Positions 44,114 through 53,473 of a stretch of 64,000 bases of DNA are shown here, one piece after another. Under the pieces are notes generated by a model. It was not told where the DNA came from. It searched no databases and was given only the letters and a program-made list of their open reading frames with translations. The stretch covers positions 1 through 64,000 of the forward strand of contig NZ_BSEJ01000014.1 in the NCBI RefSeq assembly GCF_027921765.1, written 5' to 3'. Each line of letters begins with the position of its first letter. Position 1 is the first letter of the stretch. A program made the translations under genes and the position numbers. The DNA comes from Microbacterium barkeri (GTDB lineage Bacteria > Actinomycetota > Actinomycetes > Actinomycetales > Microbacteriaceae).

Positions 44114-45013
44114 TCAGCGCTCGGGCACGACCGCGGCGATCGCGTCCTCGAGCGCGGGGTGGGCGAACGAGAAGCCGGTGGACTGCAGCGCTCGCGGCAC
44201 GATGTCGGCGTCGACGAGGAGCATGTCGTCGGCGAAGTCGCGCCCGAGCGCGGCGCGGAGAGCCCATGCGGGCGCCGGCAGGGCGAAAGGGCGCCGCAGC
44301 CGACGTGCGAGCGCCCGCCCGAAGTCGTTCGCGGTCGTCGCGACCGGGGCAGCCAGGTTGACCGGCCCGGTCAGCCGGTGCTCGAGGACGTGGCGGATGG
44401 CCGCGATCGCGTCCTCGAAGGAGATCCAGGCCCACACCTGGCGCCCCGAGCCGAGCGGGCCGGCGAGACCCGCTCGCGTCAGGGGGATGAGCGGACGCAG
44501 GACGCCGTCGGGATGCACGACCGGCGCGGTGCGGAGGAGCGCGACGCGGGGCCCGGCGCCGTGCGCGGCCTGCTCCCACGCGCCGCAGAGGTCGGCGAGG
44601 AATCCGCTCCCACGAGGTGCGTCCTCGGTGACGGGGCCATCGGATGAGGACCCGTACCAGCCCGCGGCGCTCGCCGAGACGAGGAGGGGCGGCTCGTCGA
44701 GCTGGGAGATCGCGCGGGCGAGGACGCGCGTGGGCGTGAGCCGCGAGGAGTGCAGGCGCCGCCGGTACGCGGGAGTCCAGGGGATGCGCCCCACGCTCGC
44801 GCCGCAGAGGTTCACGACGGCGTCGGCGCCGCGGAGGACAGCGGGATCGAGATGCGGAGCGTCGAGCCAGCGCGTCTCGTCCGCGGCGCTCGGGGCGCGG
44901 CGGACGAGACGCGTCACCTCCACGCCCGCCGCGCGGAGGTCGTCGACGACGCCCTGGCCGAGGAGGCCCGACGAGCCGGCGACGATGACGCGCGTGAGCG
45001 AGGAGGCGGTCAT
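44114..45013 (-). CDS. TIGR01777-type epimerase/SDR family protein
   Basis: A 299-residue NAD(P)-binding Rossmann protein, YfcH-like: [51 protein letters not shown], and the [16 protein letters not shown] and [17 protein letters not shown] motifs. The family has no well-defined substrate. It lies 6 nt downstream of the OsmC gene on the same strand, so the two are likely co-transcribed. Confidence 0.9.
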   Translation of the reverse strand: MTASSLTRVIVAGSSGLLGQGVVDDLRAAGVEVTRLVRRAPSAADETRWLDAPHLDPAVLRGADAVVNLCGASVGRIPWTPAYRRRLHSSRLTPTRVLARAISQLDEPPLLVSASAAGWYGSSSDGPVTEDAPRGSGFLADLCGAWEQAAHGAGPRVALLRTAPVVHPDGVLRPLIPLTRAGLAGPLGSGRQVWAWISFEDAIAAIRHVLEHRLTGPVNLAAPVATTANDFGRALARRLRRPFALPAPAWALRAALGRDFADDMLLVDADIVPRALQSTGFSFAHPALEDAIAAVVPER

Positions 45014-45019
45014 CCTGGG

Positions 45020-45442
45020 TTACGCGAGCGTCGCCTCGAGCGAGATCTCGATGCCGGCGAGCGCCTGCGAGACGGGGCAGCCCGCCTTGGCCTCCTCGGC
45101 GATCTGCTGGAAGCGCTCGGCGTCGATGCCGGGGACGACGGCGTTGACGTTGAGGTGGCTCCCCGTGATGCCGGTGCCGGGCTTGAAGGTGACCGACGCG
45201 GTCGTGTCGATCTTCTCCGGCGGGGTGCCGTTCTCGGCGAGCGCGTTCGAGAGCGCCATGCTGAAGCACGACGAGTGCGCTGCCGCGATGAGCTCCTCAG
45301 GGGTGGTCGTCGTGTCGGAGCCCTCGCTGCGGGCCTTCCAGTTCACGGGGAACGTCCCGACGCCGGTCGAGAACGAGACGGTGCCGGAGCCCTCGAAGAG
45401 GGATCCCTGCCACGAGGTGCTGGCTTCGCTGGTGACGGTCAT
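45020..45442 (-). CDS. osmC: OsmC-family peroxiredoxin
   Basis: A 140-residue OsmC-type thiol peroxidase that reduces organic hydroperoxides. The two redox cysteines are in [12 protein letters not shown] and [11 protein letters not shown]. The N-terminus [23 protein letters not shown] is OsmC-like rather than Ohr-like. AGGAGG lies 8 nt upstream of ATG 45442, which decides the start; the upstream in-frame ATG is not needed. Confidence 0.93.
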   Translation of the reverse strand: MTVTSEASTSWQGSLFEGSGTVSFSTGVGTFPVNWKARSEGSDTTTTPEELIAAAHSSCFSMALSNALAENGTPPEKIDTTASVTFKPGTGITGSHLNVNAVVPGIDAERFQQIAEEAKAGCPVSQALAGIEISLEATLA

Positions 45443-45575
45443 TGTCGTTCCTCCTGATCGGGGGCGGATGGTCCGCGGCCAGCCTAACGGCGCGGCCCGA
45501 CACGGGGAACGCCTTGCGCCGGCGCCCCTCATGTCATATTCCGCCACCTCGGGTCCGTCGGCACGGCGACGGATC

Positions 45576-45581
45576 TACCGT
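45576..45581 (+). promoter_or_regulatory. -10 box of the thioredoxin-like gene
   Basis: TACCGT, 7 nt before the ATG at 45589. Confidence 0.55.
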
Positions 45582-45588
45582 GGTTCCG

Positions 45589-46026
45589 ATGACCCCCGCC
45601 GCCGCTCTCGCCGCTCTCGTCGCGATCGTCCTCGTCGCGACGGCCCTCGGCGTGCTCCTGCGGCGACGCGAGGGCCGCGCTCGGGCGGTCCGGGCGGATG
45701 CCGTCGCCCCGACGGCGCTCGGGCTCGCCCCCGGCGCCTTCGGAGAGCGCGCGACGCTCGTGCAGTTCAGCACCGAGCTGTGCGCCCGGTGCCCCGCGGT
45801 GCGGCGGCTGCTCTCCGACGTGGCGGGGGAGAGGGATGGCGTCGCGCACGTCGACGTCGACGTCACGCACCGCGTCGAGATCGCTCGGCGCTTCCACGTG
45901 CTCCAGACGCCCACGACCCTCGTCCTCGACGCGCGCGGCGTCCCGCGCGCCCGCATCGCCGGAGCTCCGACCCGCGACACGGTGATGGCCGAGCTCGACG
46001 CCATCGAAGGGAAGACCCATGCCTGA
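45589..46026 (+). CDS. Membrane-anchored thioredoxin-like protein
   Basis: A 145-residue protein with one N-terminal membrane helix ([23 protein letters not shown]) and a thioredoxin fold with an unusual active site, [10 protein letters not shown] (Cys-Ala-Arg-Cys), then [13 protein letters not shown] containing the cis-Pro. The second gene overlaps it by 8 nt and also has paired cysteines, which suggests a joint redox role. The orientation places the fold on the side following an N-in or N-out anchor that I cannot determine. Confidence 0.88.
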   Translation: MTPAAALAALVAIVLVATALGVLLRRREGRARAVRADAVAPTALGLAPGAFGERATLVQFSTELCARCPAVRRLLSDVAGERDGVAHVDVDVTHRVEIARRFHVLQTPTTLVLDARGVPRARIAGAPTRDTVMAELDAIEGKTHA

Positions 46027-46582
46027 CGCCCCCGCAGGGATCGATCCGCGCGGCCCCCGCTTCGCCGCCGCCATCACGAGCGCGCTGCTGTTCGCCGCGA
46101 CGTTCCTCGCCTTCACGGGGGTCTCGACGCGGACGGCGGCGTCGTTCGGCTGGTTCGCCCACCAGCCCGCGACCGGTGCGGTCTTCACGCCGGGGATCGG
46201 CGCCGCCTCCGTCTTCGAGCGCGCCGCGGATCCCGGCTTCCTCGCGGTGCTCGTCGTCGCGCTGCTCTTCCTCTGGAGCGTCGTCTCGCCGCGCACCGCG
46301 CCGTGGGGCGTGCTCTTCCGCCGCGTGGTCCGCCCTCGACTCGGGCCCCCTGCGGAGCTCGAGGACCCGCGCCCGCCGCGCTTCGCGCAGGGCGTCGGCC
46401 TGTTCGTCACGGGGCTCGGCCTCGTCCTGCATCTCGCGGCCGTGCCCTGGGCGCTGCCGATCGCGGCGGCCGCGGCGTTCGTCGCCGCATTCCTCAACGC
46501 GGCATTCGGCTTCTGCCTCGGCTGCCGGATCTACCTCCTCCTGCAGCGCGCGGGCATCGTCGGACGCGAGCGCGCCGCCTGA
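46019..46582 (+). CDS. DUF4395 membrane protein
   Basis: A 187-residue integral membrane protein with about four helices. The DUF4395 signature [17 protein letters not shown] at the start and [20 protein letters not shown] at the end are both present, including the paired Cys of FCLGC. It overlaps the thioredoxin-like gene by 8 nt. In actinobacteria this domain is frequently paired with thioredoxins; the pair is thought to be involved in thiol redox chemistry at the membrane. Confidence 0.9.
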   Translation: MPDAPAGIDPRGPRFAAAITSALLFAATFLAFTGVSTRTAASFGWFAHQPATGAVFTPGIGAASVFERAADPGFLAVLVVALLFLWSVVSPRTAPWGVLFRRVVRPRLGPPAELEDPRPPRFAQGVGLFVTGLGLVLHLAAVPWALPIAAAAAFVAAFLNAAFGFCLGCRIYLLLQRAGIVGRERAA

Positions 46583-46603
46583 GCCGGCGCGCGCCATCCC
46601 GAC

Positions 46604-46609
46604 TAGCCT
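46604..46609 (+). promoter_or_regulatory. -10 box of thyA (leaderless)
   Basis: TAGCCT, 7 nt before the thyA ATG. Confidence 0.55.
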
Positions 46610-46616
46610 TGACGTC

Positions 46617-47426
46617 ATGAGCGGCGCCATCCCCACCCCGTACGAGGATCTCCTTCGCGACGTGCTCGCGAACGGCACGCACAAGGACGACCGCACGGGC
46701 ACCGGGACGACGAGCGTGTTCGGGCGGCAGATCCGATACGACCTCAGCGCGGGCTTCCCGCTCATCACGACGAAGCGCGTGCACTTCAAGTCGGTCGCCT
46801 ACGAGCTGCTGTGGTTCCTGCGCGGCGACTCGAACGTGCGGTGGCTCCAGGAGCACGGCGTGTCGATCTGGGACGAGTGGGCTGACGAGGACGGCGAGCT
46901 CGGCCCCGTCTACGGCGTGCAGTGGCGCTCGTGGCCGACTCCGAGCGGCGAGAGCATCGACCAGATCGCGAAGGTCGTGGCGCAGCTGAAGGCGAACCCC
47001 GACAGCCGTCGGCACATCGTGACGGCGTGGAACCCGGCCGAGGTCGACGACATGGCGCTGCCGCCGTGCCACGCCCTCTTCCAGTTCTACGTCGCGGACG
47101 GCCGCCTCAGCTGCCAGCTCTACCAGCGCAGCGCCGACCTCTTCCTCGGCGTGCCCTTCAACATCGCGTCGTACGCGCTCCTCACGCTCATGGTCGCCCA
47201 GCAGACCGGTCTCGAGCCGGGCGACTTCGTGTGGACCGGCGGCGACTGCCACATCTACGACAACCATCGGGAGCAGGTCGTCGAGCAGCTCTCGCGCGAG
47301 CCCTACCCGTACCCCAGGCTGCGATTCGCCCGGAAGCCGGAGTCGCTGTTCGACTACGCGTACGACGACTTCGTCGTGGAGGAGTACCGCCACCATCCCG
47401 CGATCCGCGCGGCCGTGGCGGTCTGA
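46617..47426 (+). CDS. thyA: Thymidylate synthase
   Basis: Methylates dUMP to dTMP using methylene-tetrahydrofolate. The 269-residue protein has [14 protein letters not shown], the catalytic cysteine in [32 protein letters not shown] and the DCHIYDNH block. It is followed 3 nt later by folA, which recycles the dihydrofolate it produces. ThyA rather than ThyX is used here. Confidence 0.97.
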   Translation: MSGAIPTPYEDLLRDVLANGTHKDDRTGTGTTSVFGRQIRYDLSAGFPLITTKRVHFKSVAYELLWFLRGDSNVRWLQEHGVSIWDEWADEDGELGPVYGVQWRSWPTPSGESIDQIAKVVAQLKANPDSRRHIVTAWNPAEVDDMALPPCHALFQFYVADGRLSCQLYQRSADLFLGVPFNIASYALLTLMVAQQTGLEPGDFVWTGGDCHIYDNHREQVVEQLSREPYPYPRLRFARKPESLFDYAYDDFVVEEYRHHPAIRAAVAV

Positions 47427-47429
47427 GCC

Positions 47430-47936
47430 GTGACCATCCGCTCGATCTGGGCGCAGTCGCGCACGCGCGCGATCGGGTCCGACGGGGGCATGCTGTGGCA
47501 GCTGCCCGAGGACATGGCCTTCTTCAAGCGCGCCACGACGGGAACGCCGGTCGTGATGGGGCGGAAGACGTGGCTGTCGTTCCCCGAGCGCTTCCGCCCG
47601 CTTCCCGACCGTCCCAACATCGTCGTCACGCGCGACGAGGGCTTCGCGGCGGAGGGCGCGCAGGTCGTGCACTCGCTCGAGGACGCCCTCGAGGCCGCGG
47701 GGCGGATCGACGACGAGGTCTGGGTGATCGGCGGCGCGCAGATCTACGCGCAGGCCATGGACGTCGTCGACGAGCTGTGGGTCACCGAGGTCGACGTCGA
47801 CGCGGATGGCGACGCCTACGCGCCCGAGATCGGCGACGAGTGGCAGGTCATCCGGTCGGAGCCCGAGGGCCCCGCGGAGTGGCTCACGAGCCGGACGGGC
47901 ACCCGCTACCGCTTCGTCGTGTACCGGCGCCGCTGA
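47430..47936 (+). CDS. folA: Dihydrofolate reductase
   Basis: Reduces dihydrofolate to tetrahydrofolate with NADPH. The 168-residue protein has MLWQLPEDMAFFKRATTG (substrate acid in PED), VVMGRKTWLSFP, and WVIGGAQIYAQAM. The start is GTG 47430, 3 nt after thyA, so the two are translationally coupled in one operon. Confidence 0.96.
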   Translation: MTIRSIWAQSRTRAIGSDGGMLWQLPEDMAFFKRATTGTPVVMGRKTWLSFPERFRPLPDRPNIVVTRDEGFAAEGAQVVHSLEDALEAAGRIDDEVWVIGGAQIYAQAMDVVDELWVTEVDVDADGDAYAPEIGDEWQVIRSEPEGPAEWLTSRTGTRYRFVVYRRR

Positions 47937-47961
47937 GCCCCCGCTGCGGGGGCCCAGCGGC
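47929..47961. terminator. Bidirectional terminator between folA and GH51 gene
   Basis: Composite hairpin: GCCGCTG/CAGCGGC outer stem and GCCCCC/GGGGGC inner stem, overlapping the folA stop and abutting the converging arabinofuranosidase stop at 47967. Confidence 0.7.
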
Positions 47962-47966
47962 TCGGC

Positions 47967-49490
47967 TCACGCGCCCAGCCGGAGGCTGACCGTGGCGTAC
48001 GAGTGCGGCGGGAGCTCGACCTCGAGGCCGCGCGCGTGCGTGCGGACGCCGTCGAAGTCGACCGGCGCGACGTTCTCCGGCTGACCGGGCACGTTGTGCG
48101 CGGCCGTGCTGTCGGCCGTGAGCAGGCGGGCCGACCAGCCCTCGACCGCCCTGCCGCGCAGGTCGAGGACGACCGTGCGCGGCTGGTCGGCGTCGAGGTT
48201 CGACAGGGACACGAGTGCCGCGCCGTCCTTCGTCGACGCCGACGCCGAGATCATCGGCAGGTCGCGCCCGTCGACCGCGCGGGTCTCGCCGTCGACGACA
48301 TGCGCCTCGAGCGCCTGCGCGTCGTGGTGGCCGACGTTCATCGCGAACACGTGGAACGTGGGGGTCTTCACGAGCGCTCCGGTCTCGGGGTCGGTGAGGA
48401 GCATCGCCTGAAGCACGTTGACGGTCTGCGCGATGTTCGCCATGACCAGGCGGTCGGCGTGGCGGTGGAACGCGTCGAAGTGCACGCTCGCGACGAGCGC
48501 GTCGCGCAGGGTGTTCTGCTGGTAGAGGAACCCGGGGTTCGTGCCGGGCTCGACATCCCACCACGTGCCCCACTCGTCGAGGACGAGGCCCACGCGGCGG
48601 CGCGGATCGTGCCGGTCCATCACGGTGCTGTGCCGCGTGAGGAGCTGCTCGATGTGGAAGGCGCGGGAGAGCGCGAGGTACCACTCGTCCTCGTCGAACT
48701 CGGTCGCCGAGCCCTTGCTCTGCCACGAGCCCGACATCGTGTAGTAGTGCAGCGAGACCGCCTGATAGGGCGAGGATCCCTGGCCGTCGCAGCCGAGGCA
48801 TCCGAGCGCCTTCATGAGGGTCTCGGTCCACTCGAGGTCGTCGGCGTTCGCGCCCGCCGCGATCCGGTACACCGTGTTGCCGCCGTGGTCGCGCACGTAC
48901 GTCGCGTACTGGCGGGCGAGGTCCGCGTACGCCTCGGCGCGCATGTTGCCGCCGCAGCCCCAGGCCTCGTTGCCGATGCCGAAGAACGGCACCTTCCAGG
49001 GCTCGTCGCGGCCGTTCTCGCGGCGCAGCGCGGCCATGGGGGAGTCGTCGGCCCGTGTGAGGTACTCGATCCACTCGCTCATCTCGCGCACGGTGCCCGA
49101 GCCGACGTTGCCGTTCACGTAGGCGTCGGCGCCGAGCATCTCGCAGAGCTGCATGAACTCGTGCGTTCCGAAGGAGTTGTCCTCGACGACGTCGCCCCAG
49201 TGGGAGTTGACCATGCGCGGGCGGCTCTCGCGCGGGCCGATGCCGTCGCGCCAGTGGTAGTCGTCGGCGAAGCAGCCGCCCGGCCAGCGCAGGTTCGGGA
49301 TCGCGAGCTCGCGGAGCGCCTCGACGACGTCGAGGCGGATGCCGCCCTCGTTCGGGATGTCGGAGTCCTCGCCGACGAAGAAGCCGCCGTAGATGCACCG
49401 CCCCAGGTGCTCGGCGAAGTGCCCGTAGAGGTGGCGGCTGATCGTGGGGCCGGGGAGGTCGAGGTCGATGACGACGCGGGTGGAGGACAT
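47967..49490 (-). CDS. GH51 alpha-L-arabinofuranosidase
   Basis: Releases terminal alpha-L-arabinofuranose from arabinan or arabinoxylan fragments. The 507-residue protein begins [27 protein letters not shown], has the acid/base Glu in [11 protein letters not shown] and the nucleophile Glu in [10 protein letters not shown], and ends in the beta-sandwich domain. There is no signal peptide, so it acts inside the cell on imported oligosaccharides. The start is ATG 49490 with GGAAAGG upstream. It is divergent from a LacI regulator, with a palindromic site between them. Confidence 0.95.
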   Translation of the reverse strand: MSSTRVVIDLDLPGPTISRHLYGHFAEHLGRCIYGGFFVGEDSDIPNEGGIRLDVVEALRELAIPNLRWPGGCFADDYHWRDGIGPRESRPRMVNSHWGDVVEDNSFGTHEFMQLCEMLGADAYVNGNVGSGTVREMSEWIEYLTRADDSPMAALRRENGRDEPWKVPFFGIGNEAWGCGGNMRAEAYADLARQYATYVRDHGGNTVYRIAAGANADDLEWTETLMKALGCLGCDGQGSSPYQAVSLHYYTMSGSWQSKGSATEFDEDEWYLALSRAFHIEQLLTRHSTVMDRHDPRRRVGLVLDEWGTWWDVEPGTNPGFLYQQNTLRDALVASVHFDAFHRHADRLVMANIAQTVNVLQAMLLTDPETGALVKTPTFHVFAMNVGHHDAQALEAHVVDGETRAVDGRDLPMISASASTKDGAALVSLSNLDADQPRTVVLDLRGRAVEGWSARLLTADSTAAHNVPGQPENVAPVDFDGVRTHARGLEVELPPHSYATVSLRLGA

Positions 49491-49520
49491 GGGAGCCTTT
49501 CCGGGTGAGAGAAGTGAAGT

Positions 49521-49536
49521 GATGTAACGATACATC
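49521..49536. promoter_or_regulatory. LacI-type operator
   Basis: GATGTAACGATACATC: 6-bp inverted arms around ACGA, a CG-centred palindrome as usual for LacI-family sites. It lies 31 nt upstream of the arabinofuranosidase start and 73 nt upstream of the lacI-like gene. Confidence 0.75.
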
Positions 49537-49608
49537 CGGACGGGCTCCGGGGGAAGAGCGGATTCGCATAGGGTCGATCCGAGCGGCGCGAGCGCGAAGG
49601 AGGCGGCC

Positions 49609-50631
49609 ATGGCGACGATGAGCGACGTGGCGCGCGCGGCCGGGGTGTCGGTCATGACGGTGTCGAACGTGCTCAACGACCGCGGGCGGGTGAGCGCCGA
49701 GACACGGCTGCGGGTGCTCGAGAAGGTGCGGGAGATCGGGTACGAGATCGACCTCACGGCGCGGCGCCTGCGCGCGGGACGCACCGACACGGTCGCGCTC
49801 ATCGTGCCGCGCTTCGACCACGCGTACTTCGGCGACCTCGCGGCCGCGTTCGCCGAGGCGTTCGCCCTTCGGGGGCGCCACCTCGTCGTCGAGCAGAGCG
49901 GTGCGAGCGTCGAGGGCGAGCTGTCCGCGCTGTCGCTCGCGCGCCTGCGCATGTACGACGGCGTGATCCTGAGCCCTGTGGGTCTCGGCGCGCCCGACCT
50001 CGACCGCATCGCCATCCCCACGCCCATCGTCATGCTCGGCGAGCAGCAGGTGCCCGAGCGCTTCGACCACGTCACCATGGCGAACGCCGAGGGCGCGCGG
50101 ATGGCGGTCGCCCACCTCATCGGGAGCGGCGCGCGGCGCGTCGCGATCGTCGGGGGCGCGCGCGCGTCGCGCGGCGTGACGATGTCGAGCCAGCGCACGG
50201 ACGGATGGCGCGCGGCGCACGCGGATGCGGGGCTCGCCGCGGATCCCGAGCTCGTCTTGGAGGTGCGCGAGCCGGCCGTCGACGGCGCGCGTGACGCCAT
50301 CGCGCGCGCGGTGCGGGACGGCCTCGGCGTCGACGCCGTCTTCGCGGTCACCGACCAGATCGCCTTCGGCGTGCTCGCGGGGCTCGCCGACGCGGGCGTC
50401 GCGGTGCCGGGGGACGTGCAGGTGATCGGGTTCGACGACGTCGGGATCAGCCGCCATGTCGCCGGCGGGCTGTCGACGGTCGATCCCGGCTCCCGCTGGA
50501 TCGTCGAGCAGGCGGTCGAGACGCTCGAGGCGCGGATGGCGCGCGCGGACTTCGCGCCGCGGCACCTCGTGAGCCCCGCGCGCCTCGTGCTGAGGGCCAC
50601 GACGAAGGCGGCGCCGTCGTCGAGGCGATAG
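49609..50631 (+). CDS. LacI-family transcriptional regulator
   Basis: A 340-residue repressor with the N-terminal LacI helix-turn-helix ([25 protein letters not shown]) and hinge, then a periplasmic-binding-protein-like effector domain ending in [28 protein letters not shown] supports ATG 49609; ATG 49618 is an alternative. Divergent placement suggests it represses the arabinofuranosidase gene and perhaps itself through the operator at 49521-49536; arabinose or an oligosaccharide is the likely inducer. Confidence 0.92.
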   Translation: MATMSDVARAAGVSVMTVSNVLNDRGRVSAETRLRVLEKVREIGYEIDLTARRLRAGRTDTVALIVPRFDHAYFGDLAAAFAEAFALRGRHLVVEQSGASVEGELSALSLARLRMYDGVILSPVGLGAPDLDRIAIPTPIVMLGEQQVPERFDHVTMANAEGARMAVAHLIGSGARRVAIVGGARASRGVTMSSQRTDGWRAAHADAGLAADPELVLEVREPAVDGARDAIARAVRDGLGVDAVFAVTDQIAFGVLAGLADAGVAVPGDVQVIGFDDVGISRHVAGGLSTVDPGSRWIVEQAVETLEARMARADFAPRHLVSPARLVLRATTKAAPSSRR

Positions 50632-50634
50632 CCT
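50629..50634 (+). promoter_or_regulatory. -10 box of dapA (leaderless)
   Basis: TAGCCT, 7 nt before the dapA ATG. Its first three bases are also the stop codon of the lacI-like gene. Confidence 0.55.
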
Positions 50635-50641
50635 TGATGCC

Positions 50642-51619
50642 ATGACGCACACGGGCAATCCCTTCGGACAGGTTCTCGTCGCGCTCGTCACGCCGATGAC
50701 GGCGGACGGCGAAGTGGACTGGCCCGGCGTCGAGAAGCACATCGACGCGTGCATCGCCCAGGGCGCCGACGGGATCGTCGTCACGGGCACGACGGGGGAG
50801 ACCTCGACCCTGACCGACGCCGAGAAGCTGCGCCTCGTCGAGGTCGGCAAGGACGTCTCGGCCGGGCGCGCGAAGATCATCACGGGCGGCGGCTCGAACG
50901 AGACCGCGCACGCGATCGACCTCTACCAGAAGAGCGAGAAGGCCGGCGCCGACGGCATCATGATCGTCACGCCGTACTACAACAAGCCGACGCAGGCGGG
51001 CGTCCTCACGCACTTCCGGCTCATCGCCGACTCGACCGACCTCCCGGTGATCCTCTACGACATCCCCGGGCGCACGGGCATCCCGATCCGCTACGAGACG
51101 ATCCTGCGTCTCGCGAAGCACCCGAACATCCTCGCGGTCAAGGACGCCAAGGGCGACCTCAGCGAGGTGAGCCGCGTGCTCAACCAGACCGACCTCATGT
51201 ACTTCTCGGGCGACGACGCCAACGTGCTCCCCGAGCTCGCGATCGGCGCCACGGGCCTCATCGGCGTGACCGCCAACGTGGCCTCGGGCCCGTACCGCAC
51301 GATCGTCGACGCGGTGAACCGCGGCGACCTCGCCACGGCGACCGACCAGCACAAGCGCCTCGAGCCGCTCGTGCGCGCGCTCATGACGCACGTGCCCGGC
51401 ACGGTCGCGACGAAGTACGTGCTGCACGGCCTCGGCCGGATCTCGAGCCCGCGCGTGCGCCTCCCGCTCGTCGGTCCCGAGGAATGGGAGGCCGCGCTCA
51501 TCGAGGACGAGCTCGCGCTCGTCAAGGACGTCGACGGGGTCGACCTCTCGAACTTCCGCCCCGACCGCAACGCGGCCGCGGGCGGCGCGCTGCCGAAGGT
51601 GCCCGGCACCACCCGCTGA
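50642..51619 (+). CDS. dapA: 4-hydroxy-tetrahydrodipicolinate synthase
   Basis: Condenses pyruvate with aspartate semialdehyde, the first committed step of diaminopimelate synthesis. The 325-residue protein shows [27 protein letters not shown] with the active Tyr, [11 protein letters not shown], and the Schiff-base Lys in [12 protein letters not shown]. rnj follows 80 nt later, an order conserved in actinobacteria. The gene begins 10 nt after the lacI-like gene but has its own TAGCCT box. Confidence 0.96.
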   Translation: MTHTGNPFGQVLVALVTPMTADGEVDWPGVEKHIDACIAQGADGIVVTGTTGETSTLTDAEKLRLVEVGKDVSAGRAKIITGGGSNETAHAIDLYQKSEKAGADGIMIVTPYYNKPTQAGVLTHFRLIADSTDLPVILYDIPGRTGIPIRYETILRLAKHPNILAVKDAKGDLSEVSRVLNQTDLMYFSGDDANVLPELAIGATGLIGVTANVASGPYRTIVDAVNRGDLATATDQHKRLEPLVRALMTHVPGTVATKYVLHGLGRISSPRVRLPLVGPEEWEAALIEDELALVKDVDGVDLSNFRPDRNAAAGGALPKVPGTTR

Positions 51620-51699
51620 TCTCCCGCGGCGGCACCGGTCGTCGCGACAACACCGAATACGACGAACCGGATGCCGCAGGGCATCCCGGAAGGCGGACG

Positions 51700-53376
51700 A
51701 TGTCCACACAGGTTCTCGAGCCCGCAGATCTCACCCCGGGGACCCTTCGGGTGACGCCCCTGGGCGGTCTCGGCGAGGTCGGCCGCAACATGACCACGTA
51801 CGAGATCGACGGCGAGATCCTCATCATCGACTGCGGCGTGCTCTTCCCCGAGGAGCACCAGCCGGGCGTCGACCTGATCCTGCCCGACATGGAGCCGCTG
51901 CGCGGACGTCTCGACGACGTCGTGGGCGTGGTGCTCACCCACGGGCACGAGGACCACATCGGCGCCGTCCCGTACCTCCTCAAGCAGCGCCCCGACATCC
52001 CGATCATCGGCTCCGCGCTCACGCTCGCGCTCACCGCGGCGAAGCTCAAGGAGCACCGGATCACCCCCGTCGCGCACGTCGTGAAGGAGGGTGAGACGTG
52101 GGAGGCCGGGCCGTTCGAGCTCGAGTTCGTCGCGGTGAACCACTCGATCCCGGACGCGCTCGCGGTCGCCGTGCGCACGGACGCCGGCCTCGTGCTCCAC
52201 ACGGGCGACTTCAAGATGGACCAGCTGCCGCTCGACGGCCGCATCACCGATCTGCGCGCCTTCGCGCGGCTCGGCGAGGAGGGCGTCGATCTCTTCCTGC
52301 CCGACTCGACCAATGCCGACGTGCCCGGCTTCACGCCGACCGAGCGGTCGATCGGGCCCGTGCTCGACCAGGTCATCTCGAAGACGCCGGGGCGCGTCAT
52401 CGTCGCGAGCTTCTCGAGCCACGTGCACCGCGTGCAGCAGGTGCTCGATGCCGCGGCCGCGAACGGGCGGCGCGTCGCGCTGCTCGGCCGCAGCATGGTG
52501 CGCAACATGACGATCGCCGCCGACCTGGGATATCTCAACGTGCCCGACGGCGTGCTCATCGACTACAAGAAGGCACGCGATGTGCCCGACCACCAGATCG
52601 TCTACATGTCGACGGGGTCGCAGGGCGAGCCGATGGCCGTACTGAGCCGCATGGCGAACCTCGACCACGAGATCGAGCCGGGGGAGGGCGACACGGTCAT
52701 CCTCGCCTCGAGCCTCATCCCGGGCAACGAGAACGCCGTCTACCGCGTCATCGACGGGCTCACGAAGCTCGGCGCCAACGTCGTGCACAAGGCCAACGCG
52801 AAGGTGCACGTGTCGGGTCACGCCGCGGCCGGCGAGCTCATCTACTGCTACAACATCCTCAAGCCGCGCAACGTGCTGCCCGTCCACGGCGAGTACCGGC
52901 ACCTGATGGCGAACGCCCGGCTCGCGCAGGACACGGGCATCGACGCCGAGCGCACCATCATCGGCTCGAACGGCACGGTCGTCGACCTCAAGGACGGCGA
53001 GGCGCGCGTCGTGGGCCAGCTCGACCTGGGCTTCGTCTACGTGGACGGCTCGAGCGTGGGCGCCATCACGGATGCCGACCTCAAGGACCGCCGGACGCTC
53101 GGCGAGGAGGGCTTCGTGTCGGTGATCGTCGTGGTCGACTCGCAGACCGGCAGGATCATCACGGGCCCCGAGATCCACGCGCGAGGGATCGCGGAGGAGG
53201 ATCGGGTCTTCGACAAGGTCAAGCCGAAGATCGTCGCGGCCCTCGAGGAGGCCGCCCAGAAGGGCGTGCGCGACAACCACGCGCTCTCGCAGACGGTGCG
53301 TCGGACGATCGGCCGCTGGGTGAACCAGTCGCTGCGCCGCCGGCCGATGATCGTGCCGCTCGTCATCGAGGCCTGA
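51700..53376 (+). CDS. rnj: Ribonuclease J
   Basis: A metallo-beta-lactamase-fold endo/5'-3' exoribonuclease of RNA maturation and decay. The 558-residue protein has the zinc motif [11 protein letters not shown], the second site in LHTGDFKMD, the beta-CASP segment with [10 protein letters not shown] and PVHGEYRHL, and a C-terminal domain. It lies after dapA in the usual actinobacterial order. GGAAGG upstream supports ATG 51700. A perfect 17-bp hairpin follows the stop. Confidence 0.96.
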   Translation: MSTQVLEPADLTPGTLRVTPLGGLGEVGRNMTTYEIDGEILIIDCGVLFPEEHQPGVDLILPDMEPLRGRLDDVVGVVLTHGHEDHIGAVPYLLKQRPDIPIIGSALTLALTAAKLKEHRITPVAHVVKEGETWEAGPFELEFVAVNHSIPDALAVAVRTDAGLVLHTGDFKMDQLPLDGRITDLRAFARLGEEGVDLFLPDSTNADVPGFTPTERSIGPVLDQVISKTPGRVIVASFSSHVHRVQQVLDAAAANGRRVALLGRSMVRNMTIAADLGYLNVPDGVLIDYKKARDVPDHQIVYMSTGSQGEPMAVLSRMANLDHEIEPGEGDTVILASSLIPGNENAVYRVIDGLTKLGANVVHKANAKVHVSGHAAAGELIYCYNILKPRNVLPVHGEYRHLMANARLAQDTGIDAERTIIGSNGTVVDLKDGEARVVGQLDLGFVYVDGSSVGAITDADLKDRRTLGEEGFVSVIVVVDSQTGRIITGPEIHARGIAEEDRVFDKVKPKIVAALEEAAQKGVRDNHALSQTVRRTIGRWVNQSLRRRPMIVPLVIEA

Positions 53377-53395
53377 GGGCGCGAGCGCCGTCGTG

Positions 53396-53433
53396 GACGC
53401 GGATCGGCGCGGGATTCCGCGCCGATCCGCGTC
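53396..53433 (+). terminator. rnj terminator
   Basis: Perfect 17-bp stem (53396-53412 with 53417-53433) and a GATT loop, 20 nt past the rnj stop. Confidence 0.85.
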
Positions 53434-53461
53434 GTTCCGGCCGGATGTCGGCCCGGCGACG

Positions 53462-53467
53462 TACCGT
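53462..53467 (+). promoter_or_regulatory. -10 box of ftsK (leaderless)
   Basis: TACCGT, 6 nt before ATG 53474. This decides the ftsK start, since the frame is open upstream through the rnj terminator. Confidence 0.55.
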
Positions 53468-53473
53468 GGAGCA

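Noticed and set aside
47884..50883. 999-residue open frame on the minus strand
   Set aside because: It spans the GH51 gene out of frame and runs antisense to the LacI regulator and the start of dapA; no domain is recognisable.
53393..53473. Upstream start for ftsK at 53393
   Set aside because: The extra frame runs through the rnj terminator hairpin; ATG 53474 follows the TACCGT box by 6 nt.
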